NCBI RefSeq assembly: GCF_036013955.1
Contig: NZ_CP107903.1
Coordinates: forward strand, 7,378,001-7,442,000
Length of the DNA stretch: 64,000 nt
DNA from: Streptomyces sp. NBC_00459
GTDB lineage: Bacteria > Actinomycetota > Actinomycetes > Streptomycetales > Streptomycetaceae
Direction of reading: 5' to 3'
The first letter of the stretch is position 1; each line of letters opens with the position of its first letter. Below the pieces are notes generated by a model that was given only the letters and a program-made list of their open reading frames with translations, made no database searches and was not told the DNA's origin. Below, in pieces: positions 55,566 through 63,995 of this stretch. The position numbers and the translations under genes are program-made.

Positions 55566-57115
55566 CCGTCCCCGTCAACGACCCCGCCGACACACCTGTC
55601 GCCGAGATCGAGAACCTCCGCGTCGAGATCGACGGCCGGCCCCTCGTCGACGGAGTCAGCCTCCGTGTCCTCCCCGGCCGGGTGACCGCCCTGGTCGGCG
55701 CGTCCGGCAGCGGCAAGACCACCACGGGCCTGGCTCTGCTCGGCGAACACCCGCCAGGCGCCCGGGTGTCGGGCGAGGTACGGGTGTCCGGCGGGGGGCC
55801 GATCGGATACGTCCCCCAGCATCCCGCCGCCGTCCTCAACCCCGCCCGCCGGGTGGGCGCCCTGCTCGGCGACATCGCCCGCGAACAGGTACGGGACCTG
55901 CCCCGGGCAGTACGCCGGACGGAAGCTCGCACCCGTGTGCTGCGCGCCCTGGCGGATGCCCAACTGGTCGAGGGGGAGACCCTGTTGGGCCGCTACCCCC
56001 ACCAGCTCTCCGGCGGCCAGCAGCAACGGGTGGTGCTGGCCCAGGCGCTGCTGCTGGGTGCCCGGGTCGTCGTCGCGGACGAACCCACCACGGGCCAGGA
56101 CGCGTTGACGAAGAGCCGCATCGTCGACGAGCTGACGGCCGTCGTCGCGCAGGGCATCGCCGTGGTCCTGCTCAGTCATGACCTCGACGTCGTCCGCGCG
56201 CTGGCCGACGAGGTGCTGGTGATGTACGAGGGCCGGGTCGTCGAGTCCGGCCCGACGGAACGTGTGTGGCGCGCGCCCCGACATGCGTGGACCCGTGAAC
56301 TCCTGGCCGGGTCACCACAGTTCGGTGACCGAGACGGCACCCGTGACCACGGCGCCGACGAGCGGACCGGCGGCCCCGCCCTTCTCGTCGAGAATCTCAC
56401 CGCCCGCCACCACCGCACCCAGGTCCTGCGTGTCCCCGAACTCGGTCTGCACGCGGGCGAATGCCTCGCCGTCGTCGGTCGTTCGGGCAGCGGCAAGACC
56501 ACCCTCGCCCGGTGCCTCGCCGGACTCCACCGGGACCACGAAGGCCGGGTGACCCTCGACGGCAACGTCCTCCCGCGTAGCCTGCGTGCCCGTGACCGGC
56601 GTCAACTGGCCGCCGTGCAGTACGTGTTCCAGGACGCGCGAGCAGCGTTCGACGAGTACCGGTCCGTCGTCGACCAGGTCGCCCGTACTGCCGTACGGCT
56701 GCGCGGCGCCCAAGCCGCGGACGCCTGGGCGGAAGCCCTCGCGGCCCTCGCGGAACTGGGGCTCACCGAGGAGCAGGCCCACCGGCTGCCCGGTCGGCTC
56801 TCCGGCGGCGAACTGCAACGTGCCGCCCTCGCCCGGGCGTTGCTGGCCCGGCCCCGCGTCCTCATCTGCGACGAGATCACCTCGGGCCTCGACACGGTCA
56901 CCCGGCGCGGTCTCCTCGACGTCCTCGCCGGGCTGCGGCGCGGGCGCGACGACCTGTCCGTCGTCCTCATCACACACGACCTGGACATCGCGTCGCTGGC
57001 CGACCGGATCGCCGTTCTCGACGCGGGTGAACTGGTCGAACAGGGCCCGGCGGTACGGGTGTTGACCGAGCCGTCGCACCCGTTCACCAAGCGGCTGCTG
57101 GCGGCGGCGGAGTAG
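55562..57115 (+). CDS. Fused double ABC ATPase (NikD-NikE / DppD-DppF type)
   Basis: This 517-residue protein carries two nucleotide-binding domains in one chain. NBD1 has Walker A GASGSGKTT (46-54), signature LSGGQQQRVVLAQALLLG and ADEPTTGQDAL. NBD2 starts near 270 with GRSGSGKTT, LSGGELQRAALARALLARP and CDEITSGLD. Each half ends with the LIVITHDL-type H-loop (LLSHDLDVV, VLITHDLDI). Most systems have two separate ATPase genes; the fusion fixes stoichiometry. It powers the importer formed by the two upstream permeases. The ATG overlaps the preceding stop. Confidence 0.93.
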   Translation: MTVPVNDPADTPVAEIENLRVEIDGRPLVDGVSLRVLPGRVTALVGASGSGKTTTGLALLGEHPPGARVSGEVRVSGGGPIGYVPQHPAAVLNPARRVGALLGDIAREQVRDLPRAVRRTEARTRVLRALADAQLVEGETLLGRYPHQLSGGQQQRVVLAQALLLGARVVVADEPTTGQDALTKSRIVDELTAVVAQGIAVVLLSHDLDVVRALADEVLVMYEGRVVESGPTERVWRAPRHAWTRELLAGSPQFGDRDGTRDHGADERTGGPALLVENLTARHHRTQVLRVPELGLHAGECLAVVGRSGSGKTTLARCLAGLHRDHEGRVTLDGNVLPRSLRARDRRQLAAVQYVFQDARAAFDEYRSVVDQVARTAVRLRGAQAADAWAEALAALAELGLTEEQAHRLPGRLSGGELQRAALARALLARPRVLICDEITSGLDTVTRRGLLDVLAGLRRGRDDLSVVLITHDLDIASLADRIAVLDAGELVEQGPAVRVLTEPSHPFTKRLLAAAE

Positions 57116-57160
57116 AGGAGGAGGGCGGGAGGGAGCCGGGCAGCCGGTTCGCGGGTGGCT

Positions 57161-58561
57161 TCAGCGGATGCGGTGCCGCTTCCAGAAGGGGCCCAGGTCC
57201 TTGTCCGTCACGGACTGGGCCGCCTTCTTGAAGTCGGCGGTGGTGGAGACGCCGTACCAGTGGTCGTGGGCGTACCGCTTGAGGAGCCGGGCCATCGTGC
57301 CGGCGCCGAGCGTGCGCTCCAGATCCGCCAGGGCGCAGGGGCCGGTCGTGTACAGGAGGTAGTACTCGCCACGGTGCGTGGACCAGTAGGCCATCGAGTT
57401 GGTGAGCGCGGCGCCGGCGCTCGGCCAGTCGCCCTCCGACGAGCAGTCGAAGCCGTCCCAGCCATAGAAGCGCGCGTTGGCGTACTGGGCGAAACTCTCG
57501 TCCAGCCAGGGCGAGTTGTACTCGTCGTTGCCCACGATTCCGTACCACCACTGGTGCGCCACCTCATGGACGGTGGCGCCGCCTTCCTCGGTGGTCCCGA
57601 GGACGACCAGGCCGGGATACTCCATGCCGCCGCCGAACCCGCTGGTCATCACGAGGTCGATCTCGCCGTACGGATAGCGGCCGAACTCCTTGCCGAACCG
57701 GTCGACGGCGGCCACGCCGTCCCGGCGGTTGAGGCGGACGCCCGCAGCGGGTGTGTCCGGCGCCCAGTACGACTTCACGCGCACGCCCCCGGGCGAGGTC
57801 TCGGTCGCGGTACGGAACGGGCCCGCCGCCCACGCGAAGTCCCGTACCCGCTCGGCGACGCTGTGCGTGACCGTCCGGCCGGGCCTGCCGGGGCGGGTCC
57901 AAGTGCGCCCGGTCGCGGGGACCTTGAGGGCCGTGGGGTGGTCGAGGCGCACCCGGAAGTCGCTTGCCAGCGCATAGAAGCTCTCGCCGGTCGCCACATA
58001 CGGATCGAGGTGCCACCCCTTCGCGTCGTGCACGGCCAGGACCGGCAGCGCGTTGCCCAGGAAGCGGAACGCGCCCTCGCGGCCGAAGCGGTTGTTCCGT
58101 TCGGGCACGGTGATGGACACGTCGAGGGCGATGGTCGTCCGTTCACCGCGTGCGAGCGGTTTCGGCAGAGTGATGCCCAGTGCCGTGCAGCCCACGGTGA
58201 GGCGGCCCGGGGTGCCCCCGCGCACCTTGGACACCTTGACGGGCGACGGCTTGCCTGACGTGCCGCATCCGTCGTCGCCGTTGCCCCAGAGGCGTAGATA
58301 CACCTCGCGCAGGGGCCGATCGGAGGCGTTGCGGAACGACATCCGCTGCCGGCCGGTCCAGTGGGAGCCGTCGGAATCGGCGCGCAGGGTGACGTCGTAG
58401 CGAAGTCGGTCGGGCGTCGCGGCCGTGGTGGAGGCTCCCGCCCTGGCGTCGGGCGCCGTGTCGACCCGGGCCGCGGTGGAGCCCGCGGTCGCCAGGGACG
58501 CGAGCAGCACGACCAGTAGACGGCGACGGGCTCTTGACGACCACGAGGGCAGTGACGACAT
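57161..58561 (-). CDS. Exported M1-family zinc metallopeptidase
   Basis: This 466-residue protein has a signal peptide (RRRLLVVLLASLATAGSTAA) and an aminopeptidase-N-like domain pair. GGGMEYPGLV is the M1 exopeptidase GxMEN-type motif, here GGMEYP. HEVAHQWWYG gives the HExxH zinc site near residue 333, and WLDESFAQYANARF supplies the third zinc ligand Glu. Substrates are unknown; such proteins trim N-termini outside the cell. Cysteine pairs suggest disulfides. It converges with the metallophore-like operon and is divergent from hen1. No clear ribosome site precedes the ATG. Confidence 0.9.
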   Translation of the reverse strand: MSSLPSWSSRARRRLLVVLLASLATAGSTAARVDTAPDARAGASTTAATPDRLRYDVTLRADSDGSHWTGRQRMSFRNASDRPLREVYLRLWGNGDDGCGTSGKPSPVKVSKVRGGTPGRLTVGCTALGITLPKPLARGERTTIALDVSITVPERNNRFGREGAFRFLGNALPVLAVHDAKGWHLDPYVATGESFYALASDFRVRLDHPTALKVPATGRTWTRPGRPGRTVTHSVAERVRDFAWAAGPFRTATETSPGGVRVKSYWAPDTPAAGVRLNRRDGVAAVDRFGKEFGRYPYGEIDLVMTSGFGGGMEYPGLVVLGTTEEGGATVHEVAHQWWYGIVGNDEYNSPWLDESFAQYANARFYGWDGFDCSSEGDWPSAGAALTNSMAYWSTHRGEYYLLYTTGPCALADLERTLGAGTMARLLKRYAHDHWYGVSTTADFKKAAQSVTDKDLGPFWKRHRIR

Positions 58562-58775
58562 GGCAGCGGATCATGCCACATCGCTCCGGATCCTGGCCCC
58601 GACCTGCGGGAATCGAGAGAATCGACTCCGCTTCGGCGGTGGGACCGGGTGCCGGACGCCGGACTGTCGGCGAAGCCGCCGCGGGGAAAATGCCTGAGTA
58701 CGCCGGGAGCGTTCGCTGTACGTTGACGCACAGCAAGTATCCCCAGTTCAACCCCTTCTCTGAGGCCTGGCCACC

Positions 58776-60299
58776 GTGTTCCTGACCATCAGCACCACCG
58801 GCACCCCCGAACGTCCCGCGACCGATCTCGGCTACCTGCTGCACAAGCATCCCGACAACGCGCAGACGTTCTCCACGTCCTACGGCACCGCGCACGTTCT
58901 CTACCCCGAGGCGTCCGACGAGCGCTGTACGGCCGCGCTGCTGCTGGAGGTCGACGCGGTCGCACTGGTCCGGCGCGGCAAGGGCAAGGGACGCGGCGGC
59001 GCACCCGACGCGGCACTCGCGCAGTACGTCAACGACCGCCCGTACGCGGCCTCTTCGCTGCTCGCGGTCGCGCTGAGCGCGGTGTTCAGCAGCGCGATGA
59101 AGGGCCAGTGCCGGGCGAAGCCCGAACTCCCGGACCAGGCGCGTCCGTTGCGCATCGACGTGCCCGCACTGCCGGCCCGGGGCGGCGCCGACCTCGTACG
59201 GAACCTCTTCGAGCCGCTCGGCTGGACGGTGACGGCCGAACCGGTCGCGCTGGACACGGAGTTCCCGGAGTGGGGCGACTCCCGGTACGTGCGTCTCGTC
59301 CTCGAATCGGAGACGCTGACGCTCGCCGAGGCGCTGCGCCATCTGTATGTCCTGCTGCCGGTCCTCGACGACGCCAAGCACTACTGGGTGGCGCCCGACG
59401 AGGTCGACAAACTGCTGCGGGCCGGTGAGGGCTGGCTGCCCGCGCACCCGGAGCAGAAGCTGATCACCAGCCGCTATCTGTCCCGTCGTTGGTCGCTGAC
59501 CCGGCAGGCCATGGAGCGACTGGAACTGGTCCGGCTGGCCGAGACCGACGACAGCGAGGTCGAGGAGATCGACAACGCCGTCGAGGACGAGACGGAGGCG
59601 GAGCCGGAGGAGAAGCCGACCTCGCTCGGCGTGCAGCGCCGGGACGCGATCATCGCGGCGCTGAAGGCGTCCGGGGCCGCCCGGGTGCTCGATCTCGGGT
59701 GCGGACAGGGCCAGTTGGTGCAGGCGCTGCTCAAGGACACGGCGTTCACCGACATCGTCGGTGTGGACGTGTCCATGCGCGCGCTGACCATCGCCTCGCG
59801 GCGGCTGAAGCTCGACCGGATGGGTGAGCGGCAGGCGGCGCGCGTCAAGCTGCTCCAGGGCTCGCTCGCCTACACCGACAAGCGGCTCAAGGGGTACGAC
59901 GCGGCCGTACTGTGCGAGGTCGTCGAACACCTCGACCTGCCCCGTCTGCCGGCCCTGGAGTACGCGGTGTTCGGCGCGGCCCGCCCCCGCACGGTCCTCG
60001 TGACGACGCCGAACGTCGAGTACAACGTCCGCTGGGAAACCCTCCCGGCCGGCCACAGCCGCCACGGCGACCACCGCTTCGAGTGGACCCGGGAGGAGTT
60101 CCGCGCTTGGGCGGACGCGGTGGCCGAACGGCACGGCTACGAGGCGGAGTTCCTGCCCGTCGGGCCGGACGACCCGGAGGTGGGTCCGCCCACCCAGATG
60201 GCCGTGTTCACGATGAGGACCGAGACCGAGACCGAGAACGGGACCGGGACCGGGACCGGGACCGGCACGAAGGAAGAGAAGGAGGCGAAGGCCGCATGA
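58776..60299 (+). CDS. hen1: Hen1, RNA 3'-terminal 2'-O-methyltransferase
   Basis: This 507-residue enzyme is the methylating half of the bacterial Pnkp-Hen1 RNA repair system, which 2'-O-methylates cut tRNA ends so the sealed RNA resists re-cutting. Residues 1-240 form the bacterial Hen1 N-terminal domain (GYLLHKHPDNAQTFSTSYG, SSLLAVALSAVFSSAMKG). The methyltransferase domain (about 285-480) has ARVLDLGCGQGQLVQALL, CEVVEHLDLPRL (Mn2+ ligands E-x-x-E-H) and HSRHGDHRFEW with the ligand His. The end is a Thr/Glu/Gly repeat encoded by a hexamer repeat. GTG start; the stop overlaps the pnkp start. Confidence 0.95.
   Translation: MFLTISTTGTPERPATDLGYLLHKHPDNAQTFSTSYGTAHVLYPEASDERCTAALLLEVDAVALVRRGKGKGRGGAPDAALAQYVNDRPYAASSLLAVALSAVFSSAMKGQCRAKPELPDQARPLRIDVPALPARGGADLVRNLFEPLGWTVTAEPVALDTEFPEWGDSRYVRLVLESETLTLAEALRHLYVLLPVLDDAKHYWVAPDEVDKLLRAGEGWLPAHPEQKLITSRYLSRRWSLTRQAMERLELVRLAETDDSEVEEIDNAVEDETEAEPEEKPTSLGVQRRDAIIAALKASGAARVLDLGCGQGQLVQALLKDTAFTDIVGVDVSMRALTIASRRLKLDRMGERQAARVKLLQGSLAYTDKRLKGYDAAVLCEVVEHLDLPRLPALEYAVFGAARPRTVLVTTPNVEYNVRWETLPAGHSRHGDHRFEWTREEFRAWADAVAERHGYEAEFLPVGPDDPEVGPPTQMAVFTMRTETETENGTGTGTGTGTKEEKEAKAA
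60217..60267 (+). repeat. In-frame hexanucleotide tandem repeat in hen1
   Basis: GACCGA/GACCGG units are repeated about eight times near the 3' end of hen1, encoding alternating Thr-Glu and Thr-Gly. The six-base period keeps the frame, so copy-number change alters only tail length and leaves the pnkp coupling intact. Confidence 0.85.
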
Positions 60300-62890
60300 G
60301 CAGCGTCGAGAACGTCACAGGTGTCGATAACAAGGGGCGCGTGCTGCCCGTCACAGACCTCTCCCTCGTCGTGCTGGTCGGGGCGTCCGGCTCGGGCAAG
60401 TCCACTTTCGCGCGGCGGCACTTCAAGCCGACCGAGATCATCTCCTCGGACTTCTGCCGAGGCCTGGTCGCCGACGACGAGAACGACCAGAGCGCCTCCG
60501 GGGACGCCTTCGACGTCCTGCACTACATCGCCGGCAAGCGACTCGCGGCGGGCCGCCGTACGGTCGTCGACGCGACCAACGTCCAGGAGAGCAGCCGGAA
60601 GCAGCTGATCGAGCTGGCGCGGAGGTACGACGTCCTGCCCATCGCCGTCGTCCTCGACGTGCCCGACGACGTCTGCGCCGAACGCAACGCCTCCCGCACC
60701 GACCGGGCCGACATGCCCCGCCGGGTCATCCACCGGCACATCCGCGAACTCCGCCGCTCCCTGCGCCACTTGGAGCGCGAGGGATTCCGCAAGGTGCACG
60801 TCCTGCGCGGTGTGGAGGAGATCGAGAGCGCCGAGGTCCGCACCGAGAAGCGCTACAACGACCTGACCCACCTCACCGGGCCCTTCGACATCATCGGTGA
60901 CATCCACGGCTGCGCGGCCGAACTGGACTCGCTGCTCGGCAAGTTGGGCTACGAGGACGGGGTGCACCCGAGCGGCCGTACCGCGGTCTTCGTGGGCGAC
61001 CTCGTCGACCGCGGCCCGGACAGCCCGGGCGTGCTGCGCCGTGTGATGTCCATGGTCGGCTCGGGCAACGCGCTGTGCGTACCCGGCAACCACGAGAACA
61101 AGTACGGCCGTCACCTCAAGGGCCGCAAGGTCCAGCACACCCACGGACTCGCCGAGACCATCGAGCAGATGGCCGACGAGAGCGACGAATTCCGCTCCCA
61201 GGTGCGGGAGTTCATCGACGGCCTGGTCAGTCACTACGTCCTCGACGGCGGTCGGCTGGTGGTCTGCCACGCCGGTCTGCCCGAGAAGTACCACGGCCGC
61301 ACGTCGGGCCGGGTGCGCTCGCACGCGCTGTACGGCGAGACGACCGGTGAGACCGACGAGTTGGGCCTGCCGGTGCGCTACCCGTGGGCGGAGGACTACC
61401 GGGGCCGGGCGGCCGTGGTGTACGGCCACACCCCCGTCCCGGAGGCGAGCTGGCTGAACAACACCATCTGCCTCGACACCGGTGCCGTCTTCGGCGGCAA
61501 GCTGACCGCGCTGCGCTGGCCGGAGCGGGAACTGGTCGACGTACCGGCGGAGCAGGTCTGGTACGAGCCGGTCAGGCCGCTGCGGTCGGAGGCGCCGGGC
61601 GGGCACGACGGCCGGCCGCTGGACCTGGCGGACGTCCACGGCCGCCGGGTGGTGGAGACGCGCCACGCGGGCCGGGTCACCGTCCGGGAGGAGAACGCGG
61701 CAGCGGCACTGGAGGTCATGAGCCGGTTCGCGGTGGACCCGCGTCTGCTGCCGTACCTTCCGCCGACGATGGCTCCGACGGCGACGTCCCACGTGGACGG
61801 CTATCTGGAGCACCCGGCAGAGGCGTTCGAGCAGTACCGGGCGGACGGGGTCGCGCGGGTCGTGTGCGAGGAGAAGCACATGGGTTCGCGGGCGGTGGCG
61901 CTGGTGTGCCGTGACGCGGAGGTGGCTCGGAAACGGTTCGGTGTGAGCGCCGGCAGTGATGGCGGAGGCGGTGTCGGTGACGGTCCTACGGGGGCGTTGT
62001 ACACGCGTACCGGGCGCCCGTTCGTCGACGATCCGACGGTGACCGAGGAGATCCTCGGCCGGGTACGGGTGGCTGCGGACGCGGCCGGCCTGTGGGAGGA
62101 ACTCGACACCGACTGGCTGCTCCTGGACGCCGAGTTGATGCCGTGGTCGCTGAAGGCGTCCGGGCTGCTGCGGTCGCAGTACGCGGCCGTGGGCGCAGCC
62201 TCCGGGGCGGTGTTCCCGGAGGCGCTGGCGGCGCTGGAGGGTGCGGCGGCGCGTGGCATCGACGTACAGGACCTGCTCGCGCGTCAGCGCGAACGGGCCT
62301 CGGACGCCTCGGCGTTCACTGCCGCCTACCGGCGCTACTGCTGGCCGACGGAAGGGCTCGACGGGGTTCGTCTGGCGCCCTTCCAGGTCCTGGCGACGGA
62401 GGGGCGAAGCCTGGCCGGGCTTCCCCACGATGAGCAACTGGCCCTGTTGGACCGGCTGGTGGAGCACGACCGTACGGGTCTGCTGCAGACGACCCGTCGG
62501 CTGTACGTGGACACGGCCGACGCGGAGTCGGTGCGGGCGGGCGTGGACTGGTGGCTGGAGATGACCGGCCGGGGCGGTGAGGGCATGGTCGTCAAACCGC
62601 TCGGCGGGGTGGTGCGAGACGGGAAGGGGCGACTGGTGCAGCCCGGCATCAAGTGCCGGGGGCGTGAGTACCTGCGGATCATCTACGGTCCGGAGTACAC
62701 ACGGCCGGAGAACCTTGCCCGGCTGCGGGGGCGGTTCCTGAACCACAAGCGGTCGCTGGCTATCAGGGAGTACGCGCTGGGGCTGGAGGCGCTGGACCGG
62801 TTGGCGGAAGGGGAGCCGCTGTGGCGGGTGCATGAGGCGGTGTTCGGTGTGCTGGCGCTGGAGTCGGAGCCGGTGGATCCGCGGCTGTAG
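60296..62890 (+). CDS. pnkp: Polynucleotide kinase-phosphatase-ligase (Pnkp)
   Basis: This 864-residue three-domain RNA end-healing and sealing enzyme has an N-terminal 5'-OH kinase with P-loop GASGSGKST (29-37) and DATNVQ. A middle binuclear 2',3'-phosphatase starts near residue 198 (GDIHGCAAELD) with GDLVDRGPDSPG and GNHENK. The C-terminal RNA ligase has Lys527 in EEKHMGSRA as the AMP-accepting lysine, EELDTDWLLLDAE, and GRGGEGMVVKP. With Hen1 it repairs RNAs cut by ribotoxins. The start ATGA overlaps the hen1 stop. An 8-bp tandem repeat begins at its stop codon. Confidence 0.96.
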   Translation: MSSVENVTGVDNKGRVLPVTDLSLVVLVGASGSGKSTFARRHFKPTEIISSDFCRGLVADDENDQSASGDAFDVLHYIAGKRLAAGRRTVVDATNVQESSRKQLIELARRYDVLPIAVVLDVPDDVCAERNASRTDRADMPRRVIHRHIRELRRSLRHLEREGFRKVHVLRGVEEIESAEVRTEKRYNDLTHLTGPFDIIGDIHGCAAELDSLLGKLGYEDGVHPSGRTAVFVGDLVDRGPDSPGVLRRVMSMVGSGNALCVPGNHENKYGRHLKGRKVQHTHGLAETIEQMADESDEFRSQVREFIDGLVSHYVLDGGRLVVCHAGLPEKYHGRTSGRVRSHALYGETTGETDELGLPVRYPWAEDYRGRAAVVYGHTPVPEASWLNNTICLDTGAVFGGKLTALRWPERELVDVPAEQVWYEPVRPLRSEAPGGHDGRPLDLADVHGRRVVETRHAGRVTVREENAAAALEVMSRFAVDPRLLPYLPPTMAPTATSHVDGYLEHPAEAFEQYRADGVARVVCEEKHMGSRAVALVCRDAEVARKRFGVSAGSDGGGGVGDGPTGALYTRTGRPFVDDPTVTEEILGRVRVAADAAGLWEELDTDWLLLDAELMPWSLKASGLLRSQYAAVGAASGAVFPEALAALEGAAARGIDVQDLLARQRERASDASAFTAAYRRYCWPTEGLDGVRLAPFQVLATEGRSLAGLPHDEQLALLDRLVEHDRTGLLQTTRRLYVDTADAESVRAGVDWWLEMTGRGGEGMVVKPLGGVVRDGKGRLVQPGIKCRGREYLRIIYGPEYTRPENLARLRGRFLNHKRSLAIREYALGLEALDRLAEGEPLWRVHEAVFGVLALESEPVDPRL

Positions 62891-62922
62891 CGCTGTAGCG
62901 CTGTAGCGCTGTAGCGCTGTAG
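62884..62922. repeat. 8-bp tandem repeat GCTGTAGC x4.9
   Basis: Four full and one partial copy begin six bases before the pnkp stop and include it (TAG). The unit contains AGCGCT palindromes at each junction and a TAG in each copy, so stops recur in shifting frames. It merges into the intergenic hairpin repeat. Confidence 0.9.
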
Positions 62923-63060
62923 GGGCGGCGGGGGCTTTCGCCCCCCCCGCCCCTACGCGTCCCATCCTGTACCTGGGGGCTGCGCCCCCGGACCCCCCTT
63001 CGGCCCTGAAGGGGCCTCGTCCTCAAACTCCCCCAGAGGGGAGACCCCCAGACGGGCTGG
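62923..63060. repeat. Streptomyces intergenic hairpin repeat, copy B
   Basis: This shares with copy A (19079-19192) the series CGGGGGCTTTCGCCCC, CCCCTAC-CGTCCCAT, GGGGGCTGCGCCCCC, TTCGGCCCTGAAGGGGCC and TCGTCCTCAA. It has an insert CCCCCAGAGGGGAGACCCCCA before GACGGGCT. It separates pnkp from the convergent NAD-kinase-like gene. Confidence 0.75.
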
Positions 63061-63095
63061 TGGTGCCGGCCGGCGCTGAAACCACCCCCTCAGCA

Positions 63096-63995
63096 TCAGC
63101 CCACCAACCGCAACCGCTCCCCGCACACCCCCACCCGGACCGTCTGCCCCCATGTCAACTGCACCGCATCCCCCTCCATCCCGTCCCCGAACGCCACCAG
63201 CCGCTCCGACTCCACCGTGAGTCGGAGCTCCGCTCCCGACGCCAACTCGCCCGCCACCAACGACGTCCCGGTGACCGGTGAAGGCCAGGCCTCCCGTACG
63301 AACCACAGCAGGCGGTCGTCGGTGGGGCGGGGCAGGGAGAGGGCGGCGCCCCGCTCCTGCCACAGCGACCGCAGCCAACCGCTCGCCCCGGTCCCCGTTC
63401 CCACCAGTACCCCGGACGAGGCCTGGGCCTCGGCGACACCCCTGTCGTCGCCGAGGCCCAGGCGATACCGGACCGTCTGGTGGCCGGGTGCCCCCAGGTA
63501 GATCTCGTTGAGGGCGACCAGCCGCTGCGTGTCGTCCGCGACCGCCTCGACCATGGTCAGTTCGTCGACTCCGGTGTCCCGCGCGAACACCGCGGGCAGC
63601 AGACCCGCCACCGCTGCCGGGCGGTGTCTTACCAGCACCCCGGGATTACGCCCGGGATCGGTGTCGACGCCCAATACCGGCTGCCCGGTGAGGTACTTGG
63701 CGACATTCGCCACCAGCCCGTCCTGTCCGACCACGACGACCACGTCCTCCGGCCCGAAGAGGAAACGGTCCAAGTCGGCCCGCTCGACCCGGGTCTGACG
63801 CCAGGTCAGAGGGACTGCCGCCGTCACCTCCGCCATGGACCTGTGGGTGCGGCGGTGGCGTTCGGCGATCTCCTCGATGTCCCGTCCCCGGGAGCGAAGG
63901 AAGAAGGCGGCCTGGCCGTGCGTGCCGTGCCGGGCCACCAACTCCTCGTACTCCGTGGTGCGGTGGACCATGACGGCCCGCGGAGCGAGGCTCAC
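63096..63995 (-). CDS. NAD(+)-kinase-like protein with atypical glycine motif
   Basis: This 299-residue protein (start GTG 63995; ATG 63971 is an alternative and the upstream region is cut by the window end) has the two-domain NAD kinase/diacylglycerol kinase-like fold. The first domain carries DVVVVVGQDGLVANVAKYL, where the usual GGDGT is GQDGL (90-94). VLGVDTDPGRNPGVL follows. The second domain has VGTGTGASGW in place of the T-x-x-G-S-T-A-Y motif. The end GDAVQLTWGQTVRVGV is a beta strand pair. The altered motif suggests a different substrate or low kinase activity. Function is uncertain. It converges on pnkp across the repeats. Confidence 0.75.
   Translation of the reverse strand: MSLAPRAVMVHRTTEYEELVARHGTHGQAAFFLRSRGRDIEEIAERHRRTHRSMAEVTAAVPLTWRQTRVERADLDRFLFGPEDVVVVVGQDGLVANVAKYLTGQPVLGVDTDPGRNPGVLVRHRPAAVAGLLPAVFARDTGVDELTMVEAVADDTQRLVALNEIYLGAPGHQTVRYRLGLGDDRGVAEAQASSGVLVGTGTGASGWLRSLWQERGAALSLPRPTDDRLLWFVREAWPSPVTGTSLVAGELASGAELRLTVESERLVAFGDGMEGDAVQLTWGQTVRVGVCGERLRLVG

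Noticed and set aside
45659..57115. Staphylopine/pseudopaline-type opine metallophore
   Set aside because: The transport logic is similar, but there is no nicotianamine-synthase-like gene, no opine dehydrogenase and no DapF-like histidine racemase.
58143..60134. A 663-codon reverse frame across the M1 peptidase start and hen1
   Set aside because: It crosses the divergent promoter region and reads antisense through Hen1 motifs.
60137..62965. A 942-codon reverse frame opposite pnkp
   Set aside because: Composition is that of an antisense shadow (Arg/Gln/Val/His-rich) and the forward strand carries all Pnkp motifs.
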